Assembly: GCF_004768465.1 (NCBI RefSeq)
Contig: NZ_SRMF01000001.1
Coordinates: forward strand, 294,126-358,125
DNA from: Natronospirillum operosum
Lineage (GTDB): Bacteria; Pseudomonadota; Gammaproteobacteria; Pseudomonadales; Natronospirillaceae
Direction: 5' to 3'
DNA length: 64,000 bases
Part shown: positions 18,181-26,705 of the stretch, piece after piece
Layout of the letters: each line of letters begins with the position of its first letter
Position numbering within the stretch: position 1 is the stretch's first letter
Made by a program: the position numbers and the translations under genes
The notes under the pieces: model-generated
The model's database searches: none
What the model was told of the DNA's origin: nothing
The model's input: only the letters and a program-made list of their open reading frames with translations

Positions 18181-19527
18181 ATGCTGACGACCATACTGGT
18201 TTTCCTGTTTACGCTGACCATCCTGATTGGGGTGCACGAAGCGGGGCACTACTGGGTAGCGCGCTGGTGTGGCGTCAAGGTCCTGCGCTTTTCCATCGGC
18301 TTCGGCAAACCGCTGTTTGGCTGGAAAAATCGGGATGGCACCGAGTTCTCGGTCGCCCCCATTCCGCTGGGCGGCTATGTGAAGATGCTGGACGAACGCG
18401 AAGGTGATGTCGCCCCCGAAGATCGACCCCGTGCGCACAACCAGCAGCCTCCCGGGCGGCGTATTGCCATTGCCGCCGCCGGCCCGGCTGCCAATTTCAT
18501 CTTTGCGGTGTTTGCCTTCTGGCTGATTGCCCTGCTCGGTACCTCGGTGGCGCGTCCCTGGGTGGCCCCGGTGGATGCTGCCGACTCCGCCTGGAGCGAC
18601 TGGCCGGCCGAACCCGCCGAAATTCAGGCCGTGAACGGGCAGAGCGTGGCCGACTGGCGCGAGGTCCATCTGGCCCTGCTGAATCGGCTCGGCACTACCG
18701 GTGAAATCGAACTGACGCTGGCCACCGACAGTGGTCAGCAGTATCAGGTATCCCATCCGGTCGAACGCTGGCTGTCCCGGGTGCAGGACCCGGACCCGGT
18801 CGGCGAACTTGGTCTGACTTTCTGGCAGCCCGATCGGCCGCCCGTACTGGGCGATATCCTGGCCGACGGTCCGGCGGCGCAGGCCGGACTGCAGAGCGGC
18901 GACCGCATACTGGCCGTTGACGGCAACGAAGTCGCCACCTGGATTGACTGGGTGCAGCATATTCAGCAGCGTCCGGGCACGGAGACCGAACTGCAGGTGG
19001 AGCGCAGTGGTCAGCAACTGGCCATCGTCGTTACCCCGCAGGCGGATACCGAGCCTGATGGCGCTGCAGTGGGTCGGGTGGGCGTCTATGCCACGCCCAT
19101 GGATACCAGCCAGTATTTCCGCACCGTGCGTCATGGCCCGCTGTCAGCGGTCGGCGCCGCCGTGCAGGAAACCGGTGATACCATCAGCATGACGCTGGGC
19201 TTTCTGGGCAAGATGCTGACCGGACAGGCCTCGGTGCAGAATCTCAGCGGGCCGGTGTCCATTGCACAGGTCGCGGGTGATTCGGCCGGCTTCGGGCTGG
19301 TACCCTTTCTCAGCTTTCTGGCTCTGCTCAGTATCAGCCTGGGCATATTGAATTTGTTGCCGATCCCGGTGTTGGACGGCGGCCACATCCTGTATTATCT
19401 CGTCGAAATCGTGCGTGGCCGACCCTTGTCGGAACGCGCACAGATGATCGGTGTACAGATTGGTATAGTGATGTTGATCGGGGTCATGGTGATTGCCTTT
19501 ACCAATGACTTCAATCGACTGTGGTAA
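18181..19527 (+). CDS. rseP: Site-2 protease RseP
   Basis: Intramembrane zinc metalloprotease that cleaves anti-sigma factor RseA and activates sigma-E on envelope stress. The 448-residue protein has HEAGH (H19, E20, H23) in the first membrane segment, two periplasmic PDZ domains (about 115-300; second includes GDILADGPAAQAGLQSGDRI), and the LDG motif in NLLPIPVLDGGHI. It is located directly upstream of bamA, a typical sigma-E target. Confidence 0.97.
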   Translation: MLTTILVFLFTLTILIGVHEAGHYWVARWCGVKVLRFSIGFGKPLFGWKNRDGTEFSVAPIPLGGYVKMLDEREGDVAPEDRPRAHNQQPPGRRIAIAAAGPAANFIFAVFAFWLIALLGTSVARPWVAPVDAADSAWSDWPAEPAEIQAVNGQSVADWREVHLALLNRLGTTGEIELTLATDSGQQYQVSHPVERWLSRVQDPDPVGELGLTFWQPDRPPVLGDILADGPAAQAGLQSGDRILAVDGNEVATWIDWVQHIQQRPGTETELQVERSGQQLAIVVTPQADTEPDGAAVGRVGVYATPMDTSQYFRTVRHGPLSAVGAAVQETGDTISMTLGFLGKMLTGQASVQNLSGPVSIAQVAGDSAGFGLVPFLSFLALLSISLGILNLLPIPVLDGGHILYYLVEIVRGRPLSERAQMIGVQIGIVMLIGVMVIAFTNDFNRLW

Positions 19528-19594
19528 ACCACCATCATCAACCCGAGATGGATGGGCTCCGCACTGACTTCCTGCACGGCAATGATGGCGTAAA

Positions 19595-19623
19595 GGAGTT
19601 GCAGGAGCGCCGGTTTGTCTGAA
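19595..19623 (+). promoter_or_regulatory. Candidate sigma-E promoter upstream of bamA
   Basis: GGAGTTG at 19595-19601 and TCTGAA at 19618-19623 are spaced 16 bp, matching the GGAACTT...TCTGA/TCAAA pattern of RpoE promoters. It lies in the 134-bp rseP-bamA gap, about 40 bp upstream of the bamA start. BamA, Skp and lipid A genes are sigma-E targets in E. coli, so the location fits, but the match is by eye. Confidence 0.5.
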
Positions 19624-19661
19624 AATCTCCCGCACTATTGGTTTAAGGAAACTGTGCTTTC

Positions 19662-21989
19662 ATGTCGCGACTAGTGCTGTTGGGCAGGACCTGCCTGTTG
19701 AGTCTTCTGTTGGCCTCTGTTGTTGTTGCGGACAGCCATGCGGCCCGCAATATCGAAGTGGATGGTCTGCGTCGGGTGTCCATGGCCGCCTTTCTGTCCA
19801 CGCTGCCCGGGGTCGAGGATGGACGCGCCACCGAAGATTTCAGTGCCGCCGAGGCCATCCAGGCCCTGTATGGCACCGGGCTGTTCCAGGACATCCGGGT
19901 ATACACTACCGAGGCCGGCAATATCCTCTTCGAGGTGGCCGAATATTCGGTGATTGACCGGGTCAGCGTCTCCGGCAACAGCCGCATTCCGACCGAGGTA
20001 CTCGACGCCGCACTGGAAGATCTGGACGTGGTCGAGGGTCTGTCCTACCAGCCCGCCATACTGGCCGAAATCCGCCGTGAACTGGAAGCCCAGTATTCAT
20101 CCCAGGGCCGCTACAATGCGCGCGTCGATGTGTCTGTCGATCCGCTGCCGCAAAACCGGGTCGCGGTGATCATCGAGATTGACGAGGGCTCGCCTGCCGC
20201 CATCCGGTCCATCGAACTGCGTGGCAATGAATCCTATGACGCCGACGAGATCCTGCGCGATACCCGCCTGCGCCCGCGCCGCCATGGTGACCCCCTGCAG
20301 CTGTTTGCGCGCCGCTATGAATACAACCGCGACACCTATGCCGGTGACCTGGAAACCATCAACAGCTACTACCTGAACCGGGGTCATGTCCGTTTCAATA
20401 TCGACAATACCCAGATTTCTCTCGAGCCGGATCTGTCCGGTGTCCACCTGCTGACGGAGATTTCGGAAGGCGAGCGCTATCGCTGGGGTGAAGTCGGCGT
20501 CAGCGGTGAGTTCCTCGAGTATGAAGACGAAATCCGCGCGGCGGTGATCCCCGAGTCCGGAGAATGGTTCAGCCGGGCCGAGTTGGTCGATACCCAGGAT
20601 GCCATCATCAATATTCTCGGCAACGAAGGTTATCTGTTTGCCGAGGCCGAACCCCAGGCGTCCATTGACGACTCCGAGCTGACCGTTGATCTGGAGTTCG
20701 TGGTGCGCCCCGGCAACCAGATGACAGTGCGGCATATCCGCTTCGAGGGCAATCAGGGCACTCTGGATGAGGTGCTGCGGCGCGAGATGCGCATCTTCGA
20801 GGGTGAGATCGCCCGCAGCAATGATATCGCCACATCACGCCGCCGCCTGCAGCAACTGGGCTTCTTCCGTCAGGTGAATGTGTCCCGGGAGCGCGTGTCC
20901 GGCACTGACGACCAGGTCGACATCCTGTTTACCGTGGAAGAAGATCAGACCGGCAATGTGCAGGCTTCACTGGGCTTTCAGCCCGGTGTGGGCATGTTCA
21001 GTGCGCTGGAATTCCGCCAGGACAACTTCCTCGGCACCGGCAAGAATGTGTCGGTCAGGGGGCAGTTCGGTACCTCCAGTACCGTGTTCAACCTGAGTCA
21101 CGAAGACCCTTACTTCACCAAGAGCGGCATCAGCCGGGACCTGAGTGTGTTCTATGAGCGCACCAACTGGCTGGATCGAGACGTGGCTACCTACGGTCTG
21201 GACCGCTGGGGCGGTGAATTCATCCTCGGGCGGCCGTTTGGCAACAACAGCCGGGTGTCGGCAGGCCTGGGCTTCACCCAGCACGACCTCTATCTGGGTG
21301 ACTTCCCGCCCACAGAGGTGACCGACTTCGTGGCAGACTATGGCCGCAACTATGCCGACTGGACCGGCGAGCTGCGCTGGGATTACAGCGACCAGATCGG
21401 CTCCTTCTACGCCACCGAAGGGCAGCGTCATCGGGTCAACCTGTCGGTGACTCTGCCCGGCAGCGACCTGAACTATTACCGTCTGACCTACCGGGGCGAC
21501 ACCGTCCACCCGCTGGGCAACGGAGACTATGCCTTGCGCTTCCTGGGACAGGCCGGTTACGGTATGGGCTACGGTGATACGGATCGGCTGCCGTTCTACA
21601 AGAATTTCTATGCTGGTGGGCCGGGTACGGTGCGCGGTTATCGCGATCGTACCATCAGCCCCTATGGCACCAATCCGCCGAATGCCACCATTGAGGAACG
21701 CCCTCTGGGCGGTAACGCCTTTATCAGTACCGGGGCGGAACTGATTATCCCGACGCCGATGGCGCGCGATCAGTCCGTGTTCAGGACGGCTCTGTTTACT
21801 GATGTCGGGGCTGCCTTCAATACGGATGACGGTCTGCCCACCGACGAATTCAGAGCTTCCTATGGTGTGGATGTGGTGTGGCGGCCGATCCCCATGTTGC
21901 CGCTGCGGTTTATCTATGCACAACCGATAATGCCGCAGGATGGCGATGACACCGAGTCATTCCGCTTTACTTTCTGGAGTAATTTCTGA
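19662..21989 (+). CDS. bamA: Outer-membrane assembly factor BamA
   Basis: Central Omp85 component of the BAM complex that inserts beta-barrel proteins. The 775-residue protein has a signal peptide (about 1-27, ending SHA), five POTRA repeats (about 30-420, first with IEVDGLRRVS), and a C-terminal 16-strand barrel with the lid motif VRGYRDRTISPYG (VRGF variant) and the terminal aromatic signal FRFTFWSNF. AAGGAA precedes the ATG. Its stop overlaps the skp start by one base. Confidence 0.98.
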   Translation: MSRLVLLGRTCLLSLLLASVVVADSHAARNIEVDGLRRVSMAAFLSTLPGVEDGRATEDFSAAEAIQALYGTGLFQDIRVYTTEAGNILFEVAEYSVIDRVSVSGNSRIPTEVLDAALEDLDVVEGLSYQPAILAEIRRELEAQYSSQGRYNARVDVSVDPLPQNRVAVIIEIDEGSPAAIRSIELRGNESYDADEILRDTRLRPRRHGDPLQLFARRYEYNRDTYAGDLETINSYYLNRGHVRFNIDNTQISLEPDLSGVHLLTEISEGERYRWGEVGVSGEFLEYEDEIRAAVIPESGEWFSRAELVDTQDAIINILGNEGYLFAEAEPQASIDDSELTVDLEFVVRPGNQMTVRHIRFEGNQGTLDEVLRREMRIFEGEIARSNDIATSRRRLQQLGFFRQVNVSRERVSGTDDQVDILFTVEEDQTGNVQASLGFQPGVGMFSALEFRQDNFLGTGKNVSVRGQFGTSSTVFNLSHEDPYFTKSGISRDLSVFYERTNWLDRDVATYGLDRWGGEFILGRPFGNNSRVSAGLGFTQHDLYLGDFPPTEVTDFVADYGRNYADWTGELRWDYSDQIGSFYATEGQRHRVNLSVTLPGSDLNYYRLTYRGDTVHPLGNGDYALRFLGQAGYGMGYGDTDRLPFYKNFYAGGPGTVRGYRDRTISPYGTNPPNATIEERPLGGNAFISTGAELIIPTPMARDQSVFRTALFTDVGAAFNTDDGLPTDEFRASYGVDVVWRPIPMLPLRFIYAQPIMPQDGDDTESFRFTFWSNF

Positions 21990-22513
21990 TGCGAACATTG
22001 ATCCGATTCTCGACCTTCCTGCTGACTGCAAGCCTGCTGGCTTCCCTGGCGCAGGCCCAGAGCGATATCAGCATTGCCGTGATCGACCAGGAGCGTGTGC
22101 TGTTCGGCAGTGACGCTGCCCAGGCCGCCAGTTCCGAGCTGCGTCAGCAGTTCGGCGGGCAGGAAGAGCAGGTGCGCCAGCTGGAGCAGCAGATCACCGA
22201 AATGCGTGAGCGCGGCGAGTCCGAGCAGGCGCTGATGTCCGATGACGAAGTCGAAGAGCTACAGCAGGAGATTCAGTTCCTGTTGCAGCAGCGCCAGCAA
22301 CTGGTACAGCAACTGCAGAATGCACAGCAGGAGCGCCGCCGGTCCTTTGTCGAGGAATACGAAGGCCAGTTGACACAGATTCTGGAAGAAATCATCGAGG
22401 AAGAGGGCATTGACCTGCTGATTTCCACCGATGAGGTGCTGTATGCGCGACCGGACCTGGACATCACGGAAGAAGCGTTGAATCGCTTCAATGACCTGGT
22501 CGGTGGAAACTGA
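21989..22513 (+). CDS. skp: Periplasmic chaperone Skp/OmpH
   Basis: Skp holds unfolded outer-membrane proteins on the way to BamA. The protein is 174 residues, with a signal peptide ending LAQA at about 23, an N-terminal beta segment ISIAVIDQERVLFGSDAA, and a long glutamine/glutamate-rich coiled coil (about 60-130) forming the tentacles. It starts at ATG 21989 within TGATG shared with the bamA stop. Confidence 0.96.
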   Translation: MRTLIRFSTFLLTASLLASLAQAQSDISIAVIDQERVLFGSDAAQAASSELRQQFGGQEEQVRQLEQQITEMRERGESEQALMSDDEVEELQQEIQFLLQQRQQLVQQLQNAQQERRRSFVEEYEGQLTQILEEIIEEEGIDLLISTDEVLYARPDLDITEEALNRFNDLVGGN

Positions 22514-22611
22514 GATACAGCTGATGGCCAGACGGTGTCGGGGCGCTCGAAATCCGGTGCCGTTTCGACGACAATAAGCAGGATACAGATGTTCAGGTCG
22601 TGAAGCCCGTG

Positions 22612-23658
22612 ATGAAACAACAGCGTGAACCGAATTCCCTGACCCTGGAAAACCTGGCTGAGCATGTAGGTGGCACAGTCAAGGGAGACCCGGCCTATAC
22701 CATACAGGGGCTGGCCACGCTGGATCATGCCGGGCCCGAGCATCTGAGTTTTGTGGCCCGTAATCGTTTTCGGCGCCAGGCCGAGGCCTCTGCAGCCGGC
22801 GCGCTGCTGGTGCGACCTGCTCTGGCAGACGAACTGGGTTGCCACTGTATCCTGGTCGATGATCCCTATCTGGCCTATGCCCGCATCTCGCAGCTTTTCG
22901 GGCCGCCCGACCTGGTCGCTCCAGGCGTGCATGCCAGTGCCGTCGTTCACCCCGAGGCGAGCCTGGGCGAACGCTGTCGTATCGGCGCGCATGTGGTCAT
23001 TGAAGCCGGTGCCGTACTGGCAGATGAGGTCGAAATCGCAGCCAGCTGCTATGTTGGTGCCGGAGTTCATATCGGCACCGGTACCTGTCTGCGCCCCCGG
23101 GTCACGCTGTATCCGGGCGTGCAGATAGGTCGCCACTGCCTCCTCCACTCGGGTGCGGTCATCGGCGCCGACGGTTTCGGCTTCGCGCCGACGGAAGAGG
23201 GCTGGGCCAAGATCGTTCAGCTCGGCCGGGTGCGCATTGGTGACCATGTGGAGATCGGTGCCAACAGCGCGATTGACCGTGGCGCGCTCGACGACACCGT
23301 GATCGGAGATCACGTCATCATCGATAATCTGGTGCAGATCGGCCACAATGCGGAGCTGGGTTCCGGCAGCGCCATGGCCGGTCAGTCCGGTCTGGCAGGC
23401 TCTGCCCGCGTGGGCAGACGGGTCATGATCGGCGGCCAGTCCGGCGTCGGCGGCCACCTGGATATTGTCGATGGCGTGCAGCTGATGGGCGGCACCATGG
23501 TCAACAAGTCATTGACTGAACCTGGGGACTACGCCTCGGCGATTCCGGTACAACCGGCCAACGAATGGCGGCGCATGGTAGCTCGACTCAAGCAGTTGTC
23601 CACGCTCAGTGACAAAGTATCTGAACTCTGGAATCGGTCCAGACAGAACAAGGAATAG
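22612..23658 (+). CDS. lpxD: UDP-3-O-acylglucosamine N-acyltransferase
   Basis: Third enzyme of lipid A synthesis, adding the N-linked hydroxyacyl chain. It has an N-terminal uridine-binding domain followed by left-handed beta-helix hexapeptide repeats from about residue 95, with the catalytic-histidine region VQIGHNAELGSGSAMAGQSG. The start is uncertain: ATG 22612 (348 residues) or GTG 22600 (352 residues); neither has a well-spaced ribosome site. The 98-bp gap after skp shows no obvious promoter. Confidence 0.96.
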   Translation: MKQQREPNSLTLENLAEHVGGTVKGDPAYTIQGLATLDHAGPEHLSFVARNRFRRQAEASAAGALLVRPALADELGCHCILVDDPYLAYARISQLFGPPDLVAPGVHASAVVHPEASLGERCRIGAHVVIEAGAVLADEVEIAASCYVGAGVHIGTGTCLRPRVTLYPGVQIGRHCLLHSGAVIGADGFGFAPTEEGWAKIVQLGRVRIGDHVEIGANSAIDRGALDDTVIGDHVIIDNLVQIGHNAELGSGSAMAGQSGLAGSARVGRRVMIGGQSGVGGHLDIVDGVQLMGGTMVNKSLTEPGDYASAIPVQPANEWRRMVARLKQLSTLSDKVSELWNRSRQNKE

Positions 23659-23662
23659 CCTT

Positions 23663-24121
23663 ATGGATGTTCAACTCCCGCTGGATCATGAACAGATCAA
23701 GTCCCTGATTCCCCATCGATACCCCTTCCTGCTGGTGGACAGGGTAACCGAAATGGAAGACGGCACCTTGATTCGTGGCTACAAGAACGTCAGTGGCAAT
23801 GAAGAGTTCTTCAACGGCCATTTCCCCGGTCGCGCCATCATGCCGGGTGTACTGATCCTCGAAGCGCTGGCGCAACTGGGCGCCATTCTCGGCTTTGCCT
23901 CTTCGGGCAATCGCTATGAAGACGGTTTCCTGTACCTGTTTGCGGGTATCGACAACGTGCGCTTCAAGCGCTCTGTGGTGCCTGGCGATCAGTTGCAGCT
24001 GGAAGTGCGTATCGTCGGCGGCAAGCGGGGTATCCACAAGATGGCGTGTCGCGCCATGGTGGGTGACCATATTGCCTGCAGCGCCGATATCATGTGTGCG
24101 GAAAGGCAGGTCAGCAAGTGA
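23663..24121 (+). CDS. fabZ: 3-hydroxyacyl-ACP dehydratase
   Basis: Hot-dog-fold dehydratase of fatty-acid elongation, competing with LpxA for hydroxyacyl-ACP. ATG 23663 ([20 protein letters not shown]) gives 152 residues and has AAGGAA upstream. The catalytic pair is H53 in [12 protein letters not shown] and E67 in LILEALAQ. Its TGA overlaps the GTG start of lpxA. Confidence 0.98.
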   Translation: MDVQLPLDHEQIKSLIPHRYPFLLVDRVTEMEDGTLIRGYKNVSGNEEFFNGHFPGRAIMPGVLILEALAQLGAILGFASSGNRYEDGFLYLFAGIDNVRFKRSVVPGDQLQLEVRIVGGKRGIHKMACRAMVGDHIACSADIMCAERQVSK

Positions 24122-24882
24122 TTCACCCGACAGCCATTATTGATCCCGGCGCCAGGCTGGCGGACGACGTCGACGTCGGCCCCTACAGCGTGATCGGGCC
24201 CGATGTGGAAATAGGACCGGGTTGTGTCATCGGGCCGCATGTGGTGCTGCAGGGGCCCATGCGCATGGGCGCCCGCAATCGGGTGTTCCAGTTCGCCTCG
24301 GTGGGTGAAGAGTGCCAGGACAAGAAATATGCCGGCGAGCCGACCTGGCTGATCATCGGTGATGACAACGTGATTCGCGAGTGCGTGACCCTGCAGCGTG
24401 GCACTGTGCAGGACAAGGGCGAAACCCGCATCGGGTCGCGCGGCCTGTTCATGGCTTACAGCCACGTAGCGCACGACTGTGTGGTGGGGGATGACGTCAT
24501 CCTGGCCAACAGCACGCAACTGGCGGGTCATGTCCAGGTGGCCGACAAGGCCATACTGGGGGGCGGCACCCTGGTGCATCAGTTCTGCCAGATCGGCACC
24601 CACGCCATGACGGGTGCCGGCACCGTGCTGTTCAAGGATATCCCGGCTTTTGTGATGGCGCAGGGCAATCCGGCTAAACCCTATGCCATGAACTCCGAAG
24701 GCCTGCGTCGCCATCAGTATCCTGAAGCGTCGCTGCGCGCCCTCAAGCAGGCCTATCGTCTGGTGTTCCGCCAGGGCCTGACGCTGGAGGCGGCCATCGC
24801 CCGTCTGCAGCAGGACAGTGACCCCAGCGTACAGACCTTCGTAGAGAGCTTGCGCCGCTCGCAGCGCGGAATCCTGCGCTGA
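24118..24882 (+). CDS. lpxA: UDP-N-acetylglucosamine acyltransferase
   Basis: First enzyme of lipid A synthesis. Read from GTG 24118, which overlaps the fabZ stop as GTGA, the protein is 254 residues and begins with the conserved [14 protein letters not shown]. Hexapeptide repeats form the beta helix; the catalytic histidine is H119 in YSHVAHDCVVGDDV. A purine-rich AGGCAGG lies upstream. An earlier in-frame ATG is not conserved. Confidence 0.98.
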   Translation: MIHPTAIIDPGARLADDVDVGPYSVIGPDVEIGPGCVIGPHVVLQGPMRMGARNRVFQFASVGEECQDKKYAGEPTWLIIGDDNVIRECVTLQRGTVQDKGETRIGSRGLFMAYSHVAHDCVVGDDVILANSTQLAGHVQVADKAILGGGTLVHQFCQIGTHAMTGAGTVLFKDIPAFVMAQGNPAKPYAMNSEGLRRHQYPEASLRALKQAYRLVFRQGLTLEAAIARLQQDSDPSVQTFVESLRRSQRGILR

Positions 24883-24884
24883 CC

Positions 24885-26072
24885 ATGGCCGCCGCCGAGA
24901 CAGCGCCCATGGCGTCCAGACCCCGACGTATAGTGATAGTGGCCGGCGAAGCCTCGGGCGACCAACTGGGCGCCGGGCTTATTCGGGCGTTGCGGCAGGC
25001 CTGGCCGGATATCGAGATTGCCGGTGTGGGCGGCGAGCGCATGCAGGCCGCCGGGCTTGATCTGTGGGCAGATCAGGAACGCATGTCTGTCATGGGCCTG
25101 TTCGAAGTCCTGCGCCGACTGCCGGATCTGCTGCGCTTGCGGCGCTATCTGCGTCGACGCTGTCTGGCCTGGCAGCCCGATCTGTTTCTGGGTATCGATG
25201 CCCCCGATTTCAATCTGCCGCTGGCCCGTCGCCTGCGCCGGGCCGGCCTGACCACAGCGCACTATGTCAGCCCCTCGGTCTGGGCCTGGCGGCAGGGACG
25301 GGTCAAATCCATCCGCAAGTCCGTTGATCTGATGCTGACCCTGTTCCCGTTCGAGGGCGATTTCTACGCCCGGCATGGTGTGCCCCATGTCTGTGTCGGT
25401 CACACCCTGGCCGATCAGTTGCCGATGGTACCGGATGTCGAGACCGCCCGAGCAGCTCTGGGTGTGCAGTCCGTGGGCCCGGTACTGGCCGTGCTGCCGG
25501 GCAGTCGGCGGTCCGAAGTGGGTTACCTCTGGCCCGACTTTCTGGAGGCGGCCCGCCTGCTGCGCCAGCAGATTCCGGACCTGCAGGTGCTGGTACCGGC
25601 AGTCAATGCGGCGCGCCGGGAACAGATAGAGGCTCTGCTGGACGCAGATGATCGTGCCTGGGTACAGGTGGAAACCGGGCACAGCCACCAGATTCTGACC
25701 GCTGCCGATGTGGTGCTGCTGGCCAGCGGTACCGCCGCCCTGGAAGCTGCATTGCTGAAGAAGCCCATGGTCATGGGGTATCGTTTCAGCGGTCTGACCT
25801 ATCGTCTGGGCCGCCGCCTGGTCAAGACCCCCTGGTATTCGCTGCCCAATATACTGGCGCAGCGTGCGGTGGTGCCGGAGTTGATACAGGATGCCCTGAC
25901 CCCGCAGCGGGCAGCCACTGAAATCATGACGCTGCTGTCCGACTCGGCACGGCGAGAGGCCTGCCAGGCGGCCTTTGCCGCCATCCATGCCGATTTGCGC
26001 CGCGATGCCGATGTGCAGGCGGCCCAGGCGCTGGGGCGGCTGATGTATGGGCTGGAGCAGTCCGATGCTTGA
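24885..26072 (+). CDS. lpxB: Lipid-A-disaccharide synthase
   Basis: GT19 glycosyltransferase joining UDP-2,3-diacylglucosamine and lipid X. The 395-residue protein has [18 protein letters not shown] near the N-terminus and [17 protein letters not shown] and [10 protein letters not shown] motifs. It starts 2 bp after lpxA and overlaps rnhB by 8 bp, so lpxD-fabZ-lpxA-lpxB-rnhB-dnaE form one transcription unit. Confidence 0.98.
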   Translation: MAAAETAPMASRPRRIVIVAGEASGDQLGAGLIRALRQAWPDIEIAGVGGERMQAAGLDLWADQERMSVMGLFEVLRRLPDLLRLRRYLRRRCLAWQPDLFLGIDAPDFNLPLARRLRRAGLTTAHYVSPSVWAWRQGRVKSIRKSVDLMLTLFPFEGDFYARHGVPHVCVGHTLADQLPMVPDVETARAALGVQSVGPVLAVLPGSRRSEVGYLWPDFLEAARLLRQQIPDLQVLVPAVNAARREQIEALLDADDRAWVQVETGHSHQILTAADVVLLASGTAALEAALLKKPMVMGYRFSGLTYRLGRRLVKTPWYSLPNILAQRAVVPELIQDALTPQRAATEIMTLLSDSARREACQAAFAAIHADLRRDADVQAAQALGRLMYGLEQSDA

Positions 26073-26703
26073 GCTGGATGCCGACTACTGCGGCCAGGTG
26101 GTGGCCGGTACCGATGAGGCCGGGCGCGGCCCCCTGTGCGGGCCGGTCTGCGCGGCCGCAGTGATCTGGCCGGAGGCGCTGACGCTGGACGGCCTCAACG
26201 ATTCCAAGCAGCTCACCGAGGGCCGCCGCGAGGCCCTGTTCGTGCAGGTGCAGCAGCAGGCCATCGGCTGGGCCATTGCCTGGTGTACGGCCGCCGAGAT
26301 TGACCGCTACAATATCTTGCAGGCCAGCCATATGGCCATGTGTCGGGCCGTAGAGGCCCTACCGGTGCAGCCGGCCCATGTGCTGGTCGACGGCAACCGG
26401 GTACCCCGCATGCTGATGGTGCCGGCCACCGCCATCGTCAAGGGGGACGCGAAGCATTCGGCCATTGCTGCGGCATCCATACTGGCCAAGGTGGCACGGG
26501 ACCGGGTCATGGTCAGCCTGGACCGCCAGTACCCCGGCTACGGCCTGGCGCGCAACAAGGGGTACCCGACCGCAGCGCATCTTGCCGCCCTGACGATACA
26601 GGGCGTGACACCCGAGCATCGGCGCAGTTTTGCGCCGGTCCGTGACCGCCTGGGCCCAGTGCCCGACCCGACGTTAACAGAACAAGGCAGACTGGAATTC
26701 TGA
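26065..26703 (+). CDS. rnhB: Ribonuclease HII
   Basis: Cleaves RNA in RNA/DNA hybrids and initiates ribonucleotide excision repair. ATG 26065 ([20 protein letters not shown]) gives 212 residues; acidic metal ligands are D17 and E18 in the DEAGRG motif, with further Asp in [10 protein letters not shown]. It overlaps lpxB by 8 bp and sits 2 bp before dnaE. Confidence 0.97.
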   Translation: MLELDADYCGQVVAGTDEAGRGPLCGPVCAAAVIWPEALTLDGLNDSKQLTEGRREALFVQVQQQAIGWAIAWCTAAEIDRYNILQASHMAMCRAVEALPVQPAHVLVDGNRVPRMLMVPATAIVKGDAKHSAIAAASILAKVARDRVMVSLDRQYPGYGLARNKGYPTAAHLAALTIQGVTPEHRRSFAPVRDRLGPVPDPTLTEQGRLEF

Positions 26704-26705
26704 GT

